From contig CADAUN010000001.1 in assembly GCA_902791085.1 (NCBI GenBank), positions 1-36,360 of the forward strand: DNA of 36,360 bases. Reading direction: 5' to 3'. The stretch is from an uncultured Erysipelotrichaceae bacterium. Its GTDB lineage: Bacteria > Bacillota_I > Bacilli_A > RFN20 > CAG-826. The translations under genes and the position numbers were made by a program. The notes beneath the pieces were generated by a model that worked only from the letters and a program-made list of their open reading frames with translations, was not told the origin of the DNA and searched no databases. Of this stretch, positions 7,574 through 15,643 are shown in pieces. Every line of letters begins with the position of its first letter. Positions within the stretch are counted from its first letter, which is position 1.

Positions 7574-8586
7574 CGCGGATATTGGCAATTGAGTCCAGCT
7601 GCGACGAAACCGCAGTCGCCATCACTGATGATGGCAAACTTTTAGCGAATGTGGTTTCTTCGCAAGTGGCTGTACATAAAAAATATGGCGGTGTGATGCC
7701 AGAAGTTGCATCGCGTTTACATTGTGAGAACATCGACGTTTGTTTAAAAGAAGCTTTAGAGCAATCAGGCCTTTCTTTGGAAGATATCGATGCTTTTGCA
7801 GTGACTAGAGGACCAGGTTTAATTGGCTGCCTCCATGTTGGGCTACAAGCTGCCAAGACCTTGGCCATGCTTTATCATAAGCCCTTAATCCCCGTTCATC
7901 ATTTAGCTGGCCACATTTATGCGAACGAATATGTGGGTGCTTTCCGTTACCCGATGCTTTGTGTGGTGGTGTCAGGCGGCAACACGGAACTCGTTTTGAT
8001 GAAACACGATTTGGATTTCACGATTGTTGGTGAGACCAAAGACGATGCCGTCGGAGAATGTTATGACAAAGTCGCTCGCGTCATGGGCCTTCCTTATCCA
8101 GGCGGTTTGCCAATTGATCAACATGCGAAACGCGGGGAGCATACCTATGCTTTGCCTGAACCATTATTGGGCCAAGACGGATATGATTTCTCTTATTCTG
8201 GGTTAAAGACATCGGTCATTAATTTGGTGAACACATTACATCAACGCGGGGAAGAAGTGAATATCGATAATTTATCCCGTTCTTTCCAAGACGTTGCTGT
8301 GGGGATGATTGTTCATCGCGCTTGCCAGGCTGCTCAAGATTTCCATGTTGCTCAAGTCGTATTGGCGGGCGGCGTCAGCGCGAATTCTTATCTTCGTGCC
8401 CAAATGACGGAGCAGCTAAAAGATACGGGCATTGGTTTAATCATTCCACCTTTATGGTGCACGACGGACAATGCTGCCATGATTGCTAAAGTCGCTGAAC
8501 ATCTTTATCGAGAAAACGTATTCGCTCCATTGACGTTGGGCGTTGATCCCAACTGGAAAATCTCGGATTTTCGCCATTTTGATTGA
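7570..8586 (+). CDS. tsaD: tRNA t6A threonylcarbamoyltransferase TsaD
   Basis: Catalytic subunit that transfers the threonylcarbamoyl group to A37 of tRNA. 338 residues, full length. The N-terminus is the diagnostic ILAIESSCDETAVAI. The metal-binding pair is His111 and His115 in HHLAGH. The nucleotide-binding SGGNTEL follows near 138. The C-terminal ligand region includes VLAGGVSAN and the metal aspartate region TDNAAMIA. The start overlaps rimI by four bases, so tsaE-tsaB-rimI-tsaD form one coupled operon. The asnS promoter begins inside its stop codon region. Confidence 0.98.
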   Translation: MTRILAIESSCDETAVAITDDGKLLANVVSSQVAVHKKYGGVMPEVASRLHCENIDVCLKEALEQSGLSLEDIDAFAVTRGPGLIGCLHVGLQAAKTLAMLYHKPLIPVHHLAGHIYANEYVGAFRYPMLCVVVSGGNTELVLMKHDLDFTIVGETKDDAVGECYDKVARVMGLPYPGGLPIDQHAKRGEHTYALPEPLLGQDGYDFSYSGLKTSVINLVNTLHQRGEEVNIDNLSRSFQDVAVGMIVHRACQAAQDFHVAQVVLAGGVSANSYLRAQMTEQLKDTGIGLIIPPLWCTTDNAAMIAKVAEHLYRENVFAPLTLGVDPNWKISDFRHFD

Positions 8587-8610
8587 AATTCGTAAAGTGT
8601 TCGTTATGAT
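8583..8610 (+). promoter_or_regulatory. asnS promoter
   Basis: TTGAAA (8583-8588), a 16-bp spacer, then TATGAT (8605-8610). It overlaps the tsaD stop. The predicted leader is about 15 nt and carries AAAGGAG, so there is no room for a T-box. Confidence 0.6.
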
Positions 8611-8630
8611 GAACGCAAAGGAGAATAGAT

Positions 8631-9998
8631 ATGCAAGAAAAAGCCATTTGTATTCGGGAACTTTATCAAGAACCAAAAGAACGAAAAGATATTGTCGTTG
8701 AAGGGTGGGTTCGGAATAATCGAAATTCTGGCAAAGTCGGATTTGTGACGTTACATGACGGCACTTGCTTTAAAAATTTGCAAGTAGTTTATAGCGCGGA
8801 TTCTCCTTTCTTCGCGGAAGTCGCGAAATATAAAATGGGGAGTGCGGTCGAATTCCGCGGGGATTTGGTGTTAACCCCTAATTTACCTCAGCCTTTTGAA
8901 CTGCATCCCACCAGTGCAAAACTATTAGGCGACGTCGCAGAAGATTATCCGTTGCAAAAGAAGAAAACCTCCTTCGAGTTCTTACGCGATGAAGCTTATC
9001 TTCGTCCGAGAACCAACACCTTCGATGCCGTTTTCCGGGTACGTTCTGTCTTGGCTTTAGGCGTGCATACCTTTTTCCAAGATCGCGGTTTTGTCTATGT
9101 TCATACCCCGGAAATCACCGCGAATGACGCTGAAGGGGCTGGGCAAACCTTTACCGTTATTACCAATGCAAAAGATCCGATCAATGATTTCTATGGTCGT
9201 CGCGCTTCCTTAACGGTCTCTGGCCAATTGCACGTGGAGGCCTTTGCCATGGCCTTTAAAGATGTTTATACTTTTGGCCCCACATTCCGTGCGGAAAAAT
9301 CCAATACGCCGCGTCATGCTTCTGAATTTTGGATGATTGAACCCGAATTGGCGTTCGCTGATTTAGATGACGATATGGAATGCATTGAAAGCTGCATTAA
9401 ATTCTTAATCCGTTGGACAATGGAACGTTGCCCTGACGAAATGGATTTCTTTGAGCGTTGGATTGCGCCAGGCGTGAAAGCAAAATTGCAACATGTCTTG
9501 GATACACCATTCCGTAAAATGGAATATACCGAAGGAATTCGTATCTTACAAGACGCCGTAAAAGCAGGCCACCAATTTGATAATAACAACATTTATTGGG
9601 GGATGGATTTGCAAAGCGAGCACGAGCGTTATTTAACCGAGCAAGTCGTTAAAGGGCCTTTGTTCTTAATCAATTATCCCAAAGAAATTAAAGCGTTCTA
9701 TATGCGGGAGAACGATGATGGCAAAACCGTCGCTGCCGTTGATTTATTAGTACCGGGAGAAGGCGAAATCGTCGGGGGTTCTCAACGGGAAGAACGTTAT
9801 GATATCCTCAAAGCGAAGATGGATAAGATTGGCAACACCAAAGGGTTGGAATGGTATTTGAACCTTCGCAAATACGGCGGATGCATCCATTCTGGCTTCG
9901 GTATCGGTTTCGATCGCTTATTGATGTATATCACCGGAATTTCCAACATCCGGGATACAGAGCCTTATCCAAGAACCTCTTCTGCCTTAAAATATTAA
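8631..9998 (+). CDS. asnS: Asparaginyl-tRNA synthetase
   Basis: Class IIb synthetase that charges tRNA-Asn in the cytosol. 455 residues. The N-terminal OB-fold (about 20-105) opens with VEGWVRNNRNSGKVGFV, typical of AsnRS rather than AspRS. Class II motif 2 is FRAEKSNTPRHASEF followed by MIEPE. Motif 3 is GFGIGFDRLLMYITG, followed by the AsnRS-type end NIRDTEPYPRT. A clear ribosome binding site (AAAGGAG) precedes the ATG. A small membrane protein follows one base after the stop. Confidence 0.97.
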   Translation: MQEKAICIRELYQEPKERKDIVVEGWVRNNRNSGKVGFVTLHDGTCFKNLQVVYSADSPFFAEVAKYKMGSAVEFRGDLVLTPNLPQPFELHPTSAKLLGDVAEDYPLQKKKTSFEFLRDEAYLRPRTNTFDAVFRVRSVLALGVHTFFQDRGFVYVHTPEITANDAEGAGQTFTVITNAKDPINDFYGRRASLTVSGQLHVEAFAMAFKDVYTFGPTFRAEKSNTPRHASEFWMIEPELAFADLDDDMECIESCIKFLIRWTMERCPDEMDFFERWIAPGVKAKLQHVLDTPFRKMEYTEGIRILQDAVKAGHQFDNNNIYWGMDLQSEHERYLTEQVVKGPLFLINYPKEIKAFYMRENDDGKTVAAVDLLVPGEGEIVGGSQREERYDILKAKMDKIGNTKGLEWYLNLRKYGGCIHSGFGIGFDRLLMYITGISNIRDTEPYPRTSSALKY

Positions 9999-9999
9999 T

Positions 10000-10209
10000 A
10001 TGAGCGAAATGAATCCTTTTGAACCTCCAAAGCAAACCACACCTTCTCTTGATGCGAATTCAGCGCCTGTCTCTAAGACAGGAGAAGCTCTTTCTCTAGA
10101 AGAAAAAAAGAATCGTTCACGAAAACGGATTTTTTGGGTGTTCGTTGGCGTTGACATTGCTTTGTCTTTCGTTCTTCTTTACGCCATTATTGATTTATTC
10201 CTAAGTTAA
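10000..10209 (+). CDS. Small single-pass membrane protein, unknown
   Basis: 69 residues. Residues 1-44 are hydrophilic and rich in Pro, Thr, Ser and Lys. One transmembrane helix spans about 46-66, preceded by a basic cluster (KKNRSRKR), so the N-terminal part should be cytosolic. It starts one base after the asnS stop without its own ribosome binding site and ends just before a terminator, implying co-transcription with asnS. I recognise no family. It could be a lineage-specific protein. A real gene is favoured by the sensible topology and tight position. Confidence 0.6.
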   Translation: MSEMNPFEPPKQTTPSLDANSAPVSKTGEALSLEEKKNRSRKRIFWVFVGVDIALSFVLLYAIIDLFLS

Positions 10210-10215
10210 AGGAGT

Positions 10216-10246
10216 AGCGGCGAGCCGATTTGGTGAGCCGCTTTTT
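10216..10246 (+). terminator. Terminator of the asnS operon
   Basis: The stem AGCGGC (10216-10221) pairs with GCCGCT (10237-10242) and runs into TTTTT. It begins seven bases after the small membrane protein's stop. Confidence 0.8.
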
Positions 10247-10305
10247 AATTCACTAAAGCGCCTTAGCTAATGAGCTCAAGGCCTTCTTTCAGTGGCATCA
10301 CAAAG

Positions 10306-10341
10306 AAAAAGTGGATAGAGCTTTTGCCCTTATCCACTTTT
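10306..10341. terminator. Bidirectional rho-independent terminator
   Basis: GTGGATA (10311-10317) pairs with TATCCAC (10331-10337), flanked by AAAAA on the left and TTTT on the right. It can therefore stop transcription from both sides. It is probably the terminator of tdk on the minus strand. Confidence 0.8.
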
Positions 10342-10385
10342 CATCTAACGGTTTATGTGATGACACACGGGAGATGATAGAGTCT

Positions 10386-10412
10386 AATCACTTCAGTTTG
10401 TGATTGCTTTTT
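10386..10412 (+). terminator. Third terminator-like hairpin
   Basis: AATCAC (10386-10391), 8-nt loop, GTGATT (10400-10405), then GCTTTTT on the plus strand. A short AT-rich stem makes it weak. It would block plus-strand read-through into antisense of tdk. Confidence 0.4.
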
Positions 10413-10420
10413 AAGAAAAA

Positions 10421-10999
10421 TTATTTGGACCCTACTTCGTGGCAATGGCGGCATCTTGGTTCGTAACTTTCTTCCGCCCCAACGACGACAACCGGCTCAT
10501 CATAGGAAGCAGGAATACCATTGACGATTCGTTGCGTCATCGTGGCAGGCGCGCCACATTTGACGCATATGGCAGTTAATTTGGTGATGTCTTCTGCCTT
10601 AGCCATTAAATTTGCCACCACAGGGAAAGGCTCACCGCGGAAATCCATATCTAAGCCGGCACAAATGACACGGATGCCTTGATTGGCCAATAGGTCCGCA
10701 ACACGGACGGCGTCCATGGAGAAAAATTGAACTTCATCAATGGCAACCGCATTCACCTTAGACACGTCATAATGAAGAATCTCGTTGACATCTTTGATCG
10801 GGATGGCTTTGACTTTATTTTTAATATGAGAGACAACATCCGTTTGGCTATAACGATTATCGATTTGGGGCTTAAAAACCAAATATTTCTTTTTGGCATA
10901 GTCCAATCGTCTTAATCGACGAATTAATTCTTCGCTTTTGCCGGCGAACATCGGCCCGGTGATGACTTCAATCCAACCCGGTTCATTGGTGATTTCCAT
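10421..10999 (-). CDS. tdk: Thymidine kinase, type II
   Basis: Phosphorylates thymidine (and deoxyuridine) with ATP in pyrimidine salvage. 192 residues from the ATG at 10999. A GTG at 11008 in the same frame would add three residues. The Walker A motif GPMFAGKSEEL is near residues 12-22. The conserved aspartate motif is VNAVAIDEVQFF, and the thymidine lasso region is CAGLDMDFRGEPF. A structural zinc site is made by CVKCG and CRHCH. The gene is next to the nucleoside ABC operon but has its own TATAAT (11042-11047) and possibly a second TATATT closer to the start, so it is separately transcribed although functionally linked. Confidence 0.97.
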   Translation of the reverse strand: MEITNEPGWIEVITGPMFAGKSEELIRRLRRLDYAKKKYLVFKPQIDNRYSQTDVVSHIKNKVKAIPIKDVNEILHYDVSKVNAVAIDEVQFFSMDAVRVADLLANQGIRVICAGLDMDFRGEPFPVVANLMAKAEDITKLTAICVKCGAPATMTQRIVNGIPASYDEPVVVVGAEESYEPRCRHCHEVGSK

Positions 11000-11041
11000 A
11001 GACGACACTCTTTTCTTAATATAACAAAATCAAACATGGGG

Positions 11042-11064
11042 ATTATAAAGGATTTCATCCTTTA
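11042..11064 (-). promoter_or_regulatory. Overlapping terminator hairpin and tdk promoter -10
   Basis: Directly after the acetyltransferase stop, AAAGGAT and ATCCTTT form a 7-bp stem with a GAA loop (11048-11064). The end of the stem continues into TATAAT (11042-11047), the likely tdk -10. The same bases would thus end one unit and start the next. The T run after the stem is poor. Confidence 0.45.
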
Positions 11065-11070
11065 ACGGTA

Positions 11071-11730
11071 CTAGCGAATCCATTTTCGTGCTTCGTCGCA
11101 ATTCTTTTGAATCGCCATAAAGGCTTCGCTTAGATGTTTTCCGTCCACCAACATATGGGATACGGTGATATTCAAAGTTAAAACGTATCTTTCGCCTTTT
11201 TTCACATATTTGCCCCAACAGACTCTAGGGACGCTGGAATTGCTAGGATCATGATCCGGCAAGGGATGGGTCATGGAAGCAAAGTCAAGCCAAGGGACGC
11301 AAGTGATGTAATATTCGTCCATATCTTGGGAATCGTTATAGCCAGGACGGAGATGGGTTTCCTTTTTGATGGTTTCAATCTCTTGATGAACGCTTTGGTA
11401 GAATAATGAATAATCTTTGGTAGCCATCGCTCTACCATTATCGAAATCACCTAGATTTGTCATGACGGTGAAAGCGGGATTAATTTCATCGTACCGAATC
11501 ACTTCCCCGCGGACGATTCGTTCCCGCATTTCGGGAACGGACTCCAACCCGAGATAAACCAAATAAAGGAGATTAATAAAGAAAGAGGTTTTCTTTTCGT
11601 GCGACACAGATAAAACCTCCGTGACATCCATCACGACATTAAAGCCATAACAAGGATTGGCAAACGTGCCAAAATATTCGTATATCCCCCGTCTTTCCCA
11701 GGTGGATACATCGATGATTTGACCTTTCAT
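11071..11730 (-). CDS. Chloramphenicol acetyltransferase-fold (CatA-like) O-acetyltransferase
   Basis: 219 residues from the ATG at 11730, a typical CAT length. The family's catalytic motif is intact: His192-x3-Asp196-Gly-x-His199 (SHMLVDGKH), where the histidine is the general base. Other CAT-like landmarks are the N-terminal WERRGIYEYF and NPCYGFNVVMDVTEV, and a WLDFASM segment in place of the usual W-x-SFT. Some members give chloramphenicol resistance, but many chromosomal CAT-like proteins have other or unknown acceptors. The ATG overlaps the stop of the permease gene by one base (TGATG) and GGGAG lies upstream, so it is the last cistron of the nucleoside-transport operon. A TTG three bases upstream is an unlikely start. 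Confidence 0.8.
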   Translation of the reverse strand: MKGQIIDVSTWERRGIYEYFGTFANPCYGFNVVMDVTEVLSVSHEKKTSFFINLLYLVYLGLESVPEMRERIVRGEVIRYDEINPAFTVMTNLGDFDNGRAMATKDYSLFYQSVHQEIETIKKETHLRPGYNDSQDMDEYYITCVPWLDFASMTHPLPDHDPSNSSVPRVCWGKYVKKGERYVLTLNITVSHMLVDGKHLSEAFMAIQKNCDEARKWIR

Positions 11731-12719
11731 CAACGTTCTCCCTTTTCGTAAGGAATGCCTTCTGCTTTCGGGCAGCCCGATTTGCTGCGTGTCAAAATCA
11801 AAACCAAGATAACCACCGCGTAAGGAATGATGTTATAGAAATAACTTGGCAGATTTGCGGCGCTGATCCAAGAGATTTGAGATGACAAGACGCCCAAGCA
11901 TTTTAAAAATCCGAAGAAAACGGCGCCTAGAGCAATGAAAAGAGGATTCCAATTGCCAAAAATCATGATGGCCAAAGCCAAGAAGCCTAAGCCGCCTACG
12001 CTGCTTTCGGCTGTCGTTGCCGCGCAAGTGGTGATGTAAGCAAAGCCGCCAATCCCTGCTAACGCACCTGAAATCGTCGCTCCCAAATAACGCATCCGGT
12101 AGACATTAATACCGACTGAAGCAGCAGCTTGAGGATGTTCGCCACAAGCTCTCAAATGGGTTCCGATTTTGCTCTTATAAAGCCAAACGGACAACAAAAC
12201 ATAAAGGATAACGATGATATAAGTCGAAATATAGATGTTATTGAAGAACAAGTCAAAAAACCAACCCATCGGTCCATCAAACGCTTGTTGGAAGGAAGGG
12301 GAATAAGAAGATTTCAGAATCACGAAATTCGCGCCGCTAAAAATTCGTTCACTGTTGAAAGATAGAAGCCCAATCATGCAAACAATCGCCGGAGCAATCA
12401 TGTTTAATGCGGTGCCTTCGATCGTCTGATCGGCCTTGAGATTAATTGCCGCAAAGGATAAGAGGAGAGAAAATAACGCTCCGGCAGCGGCCGAAATCAA
12501 TAAACAAACCAAAAATAGCCATTGAGCGTTTGCTAGAGCAGGATTACTTGCAATCACTAATTTGGCAACGATGGCGCCAGCGAATGCGCCAATCACCATC
12601 TCCCCATCCAAAGCAAGATTAATGATGCCGCTTCGCTCTGAGAAGACGCCTCCTAGTCCAACAATCATCAAGGGAATGGTGAATAGAATCGTTTGCTGAA
12701 TAATAAATATGGCATCCAT
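11730..12719 (-). CDS. ABC transporter permease, Bmp/Nup nucleoside-uptake family (NupQ-like)
   Basis: 329 residues from the ATG at 12719, which overlaps the preceding stop (TAATG) and follows a GGAGG ribosome binding site. Longer frames reaching 12839 lie inside the upstream gene and are unlikely. It has eight to ten hydrophobic segments. The BPD_transp_2 family signature is clear in GVFSERSGIINLALDGEMVIGAF near the N-terminus, and in the loop region CGEHPQAAASVGINVYRMRYLGA, which contacts the ATPase. It is one half of the membrane channel, paired with the permease just upstream, and resembles Bacillus NupQ/YufQ. The stop overlaps the start of the CAT-like gene. Confidence 0.92.
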   Translation of the reverse strand: MDAIFIIQQTILFTIPLMIVGLGGVFSERSGIINLALDGEMVIGAFAGAIVAKLVIASNPALANAQWLFLVCLLISAAAGALFSLLLSFAAINLKADQTIEGTALNMIAPAIVCMIGLLSFNSERIFSGANFVILKSSYSPSFQQAFDGPMGWFFDLFFNNIYISTYIIVILYVLLSVWLYKSKIGTHLRACGEHPQAAASVGINVYRMRYLGATISGALAGIGGFAYITTCAATTAESSVGGLGFLALAIMIFGNWNPLFIALGAVFFGFLKCLGVLSSQISWISAANLPSYFYNIIPYAVVILVLILTRSKSGCPKAEGIPYEKGER

Positions 12720-14035
12720 TATTTCTTTCCTCCTTCCTCGGATTGAGAATCGGACGGCTTCGTTACTGTGGTCTCTTCTTTTTGTTTTTTCGAAGAGAAG
12801 CAGCCTTGGAATTTTGCTCCGAATCGTTTGCATTTCCATCCGATATAGCCAAAATAGGAAACACCAAGTTTGTCGCGAATCCCTTGCGTCCGTTCAATTC
12901 GTTCACGGAAGAAGCGGGCGAAACCGGAAAGATAAACAATAACGGCGATGATGAGATCGGCGAAATATTTGTTATAACCAGCCTTTTGCAAGAAGGTACC
13001 AGAGGCAGAGAGATAGCGAATGAAGAGGGCGGCAAAAATCACTCCAATAGGATTGCAGTTGGCTAAGAATGCAGCAGGAATGCCGTCAAACCCATAGCTC
13101 GGCAATTCCTGATAAACGGATTGCCATTGCAATTCAATGTTCGGATTGAGGTAATAAAGAGATCCCGCCAAAGCGGCAAGACCGCCGGCGATGCCCATGG
13201 CAACCATGATGTAGAAACGATGCTTCATTCCGGCATATCGGGCAGCTTCTTTATTGTATCCGCATGCTTTCATCGAATACCCCAAAGTCGTTTTATTGAG
13301 AATAAACCACATCAAAACAGCCAATAAGACGGCTAAAATCAATCCCATGTCTAAATAGGAATTGTAAGTTCCGGAATGGAAGAGACGATCTAATCCCAGC
13401 GTAGGAGTATAGTTGCCAGTAACGGAAGGTTGAATTAAATAACCGGTTTTGCCTGCCCCTGTATTCATCAAATCAGGGCGGGCGCTAAAGACCCATGTGA
13501 CAATGTTAGCGGCAATCCAGTTGGTCATGATGCAGGTGATCACTTCATTGATGCCAAAGAAGGCCTTCAAAGCGCCGGGAATCAAAGCCCATAGGATGCC
13601 CAATACGATTCCAACAAGGATAGCAAGTAACCACACCAAAATTCCTAAGCCACGATTGCCGGTCGTGTTAATTGACAAGGCCACTAGCAACGAGCCAAGT
13701 GTTCCCATCAAAAATTGGCCAGGAGCGCCGATGTTGAAAAGACCAGTTTTATAAGCGACAGCAACAGATAGGCCAGTTAAAATGAGTGGTCCCGTGTAGA
13801 AGAGCATTGTCCCAAACTGTGATGCGGCATAGCGTTTGGAAGAGAACGGTCCCGCTAAAAGCAAAGCAAATCCTTCTCCTGGGTCCGCATTCGCGAAGGA
13901 AGCGCAAATTAACATGATGAGAAAACCGCAAAGAATTCCAATGAGAATGGAAATCAAACTGGCTCCGGTCGAGCGAGCAAAAGGGGTTCTAACGAAGCGA
14001 TAGAGAGGCTTCTTGTTTTCTTTGGCTTCACTCAT
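12719..14035 (-). CDS. ABC transporter permease, Bmp/Nup nucleoside-uptake family (NupP-like)
   Basis: 438 residues, longer than the partner permease because of extra N-terminal and C-terminal hydrophilic arms. The C-terminal arm (about 395-438) is rich in Lys, Glu and Ser. The core has the BPD_transp_2 pattern: VAYKTGLFNIGAPGQFLMG (about 93-111), then the cytoplasmic coupling loop KACGYNKEAARYAGMKHRFY. It forms the channel with the downstream permease and is powered by the dual ATPase upstream, whose stop overlaps its start by four bases (ATGA). Closest recalled homologue type is Bacillus NupP/YufP. Confidence 0.92.
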   Translation of the reverse strand: MSEAKENKKPLYRFVRTPFARSTGASLISILIGILCGFLIMLICASFANADPGEGFALLLAGPFSSKRYAASQFGTMLFYTGPLILTGLSVAVAYKTGLFNIGAPGQFLMGTLGSLLVALSINTTGNRGLGILVWLLAILVGIVLGILWALIPGALKAFFGINEVITCIMTNWIAANIVTWVFSARPDLMNTGAGKTGYLIQPSVTGNYTPTLGLDRLFHSGTYNSYLDMGLILAVLLAVLMWFILNKTTLGYSMKACGYNKEAARYAGMKHRFYIMVAMGIAGGLAALAGSLYYLNPNIELQWQSVYQELPSYGFDGIPAAFLANCNPIGVIFAALFIRYLSASGTFLQKAGYNKYFADLIIAVIVYLSGFARFFRERIERTQGIRDKLGVSYFGYIGWKCKRFGAKFQGCFSSKKQKEETTVTKPSDSQSEEGGKK

Positions 14036-15579
14036 TGTTGATTTCCTTTCCGGTCATCTCTTTTGGCACCGGCCATATAGAGACCAATTTCTTTGATGTT
14101 TGTCTTTTTTGGATCCAATTCACCGACGAGTTCGCCACCATGGATGACATAGATGCGGTCTGCTAAATTCATGATTTCATCCAATTCAAACGAAACCAAA
14201 AACACGGCGGTTCCTTTATCGCGGTCATGAATGATTTTCTTATGAATGTCCTCGATGGCGCCAACATCTAGGCCGCGAGTCGGCTGGCAAGCGATAAGCA
14301 AACAATGGGGACGGTCAAGTTCTCGCGCGACAATTGCTTTTTGTTGGTTCCCACCAGACATCGAACGAGCAATGGTCACCGATCCTTGGCCGGAACGAAC
14401 GTCATAGCCTTCTATCAATTCATTCGCGTAATCGCGACGATCTTTTTTCTTGATGATGCCATGTTTGGCAAATTGTTTGTCTTTTGCCGTTTGTAAGACA
14501 AAATCCTCTTCTAAATTGAAGTCCAAAACCAATCCGTGTTTATGCCGATCTTCTGGGATATAGGACATTCCTAATTTGATTCGTTCATGGATAGAACGTC
14601 TCGTTACATTGACGCCGTTTATGATCACTGAGCCGCTTTCAATCGGCATCAATCCAGCAATGCCTTGAACTAACTCGTTTTGGCCATTGCCATCGATTCC
14701 GGCTAACGCAACGATTTCTCCTTCGCGCACGTCAAAAGAAACGTGATTGATCGTGTTCTTTTTCGTGTGATGGTCTCGCATGACTAAGTCTTTGACATCC
14801 AATATGGTTTTGCCTGGCTTAGCTTCCTCCTTGGCGACGGTGAAACTGACATTTCTTCCTACCATCATTTCCGCCAATTCTTCGATATTGGTGTCTTTTG
14901 TAGCAACCGTACCGATGCATTTTCCCTTACGAAGGACGGTACAGCGATCAGCAACCTCCATGATTTCATTCAATTTGTGAGAAATGAACAAAATGGATTT
15001 TCCTTCCTTTGCCAACGAACGCATGGTTTGCATTAAATCTTCAATTTCTTGAGGAGTTAATACGGCAGTCGGCTCGTCGAAGATTAAAATCTCGTTGTCG
15101 CGATAGAGCATTTTGAGGATTTCGGTTCGCTGTTGGATCCCAACGGAAACATCAGATACCTTTTTATCCAAATCTACGTGCAAACCATATCGATCCATCA
15201 AAGCGTTGACTTTTTCCCGACCTTTCTTTTTGGTGACAAAGCCAAGTCGGCTATCTTCTGCGCCAAGAATGATGTTGTCTAGCAGGCTAAAACATTCCAC
15301 CAATTTGAAGTGTTGGTGAACCATGCCGATGCCTAAGTCCGTGGCATCATTGGGGCTTAGAATGGTGACCGGTTCTCCATCTTTATAAATGGTGCCGGAA
15401 TCAGGCTGATACATGCCAAAAAGAATGCTCATCAAAGTGGATTTTCCTGCTCCATTTTCTCCGAGCAAAGCATGAATTTCACCTCGCCTTAATTGCAAAG
15501 TAACGTCATCATTCGCTCGAATGCCAGGAAAATCTTTGGTAATGTGCGACATCTCGATGACAATGTCTTCCTGTTCCAT
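14032..15579 (-). CDS. ABC transporter ATP-binding protein with two ATPase domains (NupO-like)
   Basis: 515 residues carrying two fused nucleotide-binding domains, as in the sugar/nucleoside uptake class. The first domain has Walker A GENGAGKST (about 38-46) and Walker B ILIFDEPTAVLTPQE. The second has a degenerate Walker A region AGIDGNGQNELVQGI (about 294-308) in which the Lys-Ser/Thr pair is missing. Its signature is SGGNQQKAIVARELD, and its Walker B is replaced by LLIACQPTRGLD. This asymmetry is normal for the family. GGAGGAC precedes the ATG at 15579. It is separated from the lipoprotein gene by 64 bp that contain a strong hairpin. Confidence 0.95.
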   Translation of the reverse strand: MEQEDIVIEMSHITKDFPGIRANDDVTLQLRRGEIHALLGENGAGKSTLMSILFGMYQPDSGTIYKDGEPVTILSPNDATDLGIGMVHQHFKLVECFSLLDNIILGAEDSRLGFVTKKKGREKVNALMDRYGLHVDLDKKVSDVSVGIQQRTEILKMLYRDNEILIFDEPTAVLTPQEIEDLMQTMRSLAKEGKSILFISHKLNEIMEVADRCTVLRKGKCIGTVATKDTNIEELAEMMVGRNVSFTVAKEEAKPGKTILDVKDLVMRDHHTKKNTINHVSFDVREGEIVALAGIDGNGQNELVQGIAGLMPIESGSVIINGVNVTRRSIHERIKLGMSYIPEDRHKHGLVLDFNLEEDFVLQTAKDKQFAKHGIIKKKDRRDYANELIEGYDVRSGQGSVTIARSMSGGNQQKAIVARELDRPHCLLIACQPTRGLDVGAIEDIHKKIIHDRDKGTAVFLVSFELDEIMNLADRIYVIHGGELVGELDPKKTNIKEIGLYMAGAKRDDRKGNQQ

Positions 15580-15603
15580 GGCTAGTCCTCCAGTTAAAGA
15601 ATC

Positions 15604-15625
15604 GCCCCCCGGTTACCCGAGGGGC
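15604..15625 (-). ncRNA. Intercistronic stem-loop between bmp lipoprotein and ATPase genes
   Basis: A 9-bp GC-rich stem (15604-15612 with 15617-15625, one G-U pair). On the minus strand the four-base loop reads GTAA, a GNRA type. It is preceded by TTTTTT but not followed by a T run on the coding strand. It is therefore more likely an mRNA-stabilising or partial-termination element than a full terminator. Confidence 0.65.
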
Positions 15626-15643
15626 AAAAAAGATGAATGTAGA

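Larger units (their letters stand above)
10210..10420. other. Intergenic region with four hairpins between convergent genes
   Basis: No open frame of note. Hairpins in order: a terminator at 10216-10246; a stem-loop pairing GCCTT with AAGGC at about 10262-10284; a bidirectional terminator at 10306-10341; and AATCAC/GTGATT at 10386-10405 followed by GCTTTTT. The middle part could hold a small RNA or only terminator remains. Confidence 0.5.

Noticed and set aside
7570..8586. Use of the Mollicute code (UGA as tryptophan)
   Set aside because: TGA ends tsaB, rimI, tsaD and yitT at positions expected from overlap with the next gene or family length, tryptophan is encoded by TGG, and RF2 is present.
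8583..8630. T-box leader controlling asnS
   Set aside because: The predicted leader is only about 15-20 nt, with no T-box consensus or specifier stem.
11071..11730. Acquired chloramphenicol resistance cassette
   Set aside because: There is no transposase, inverted repeat or codon shift around the gene, and it is fused by overlap to the transporter operon.
12720..12839. Longer N-terminus for the NupQ-like permease
   Set aside because: It lies in the 3' end of the preceding permease gene. The ATG at 12719 overlaps the stop and follows GGAGG.
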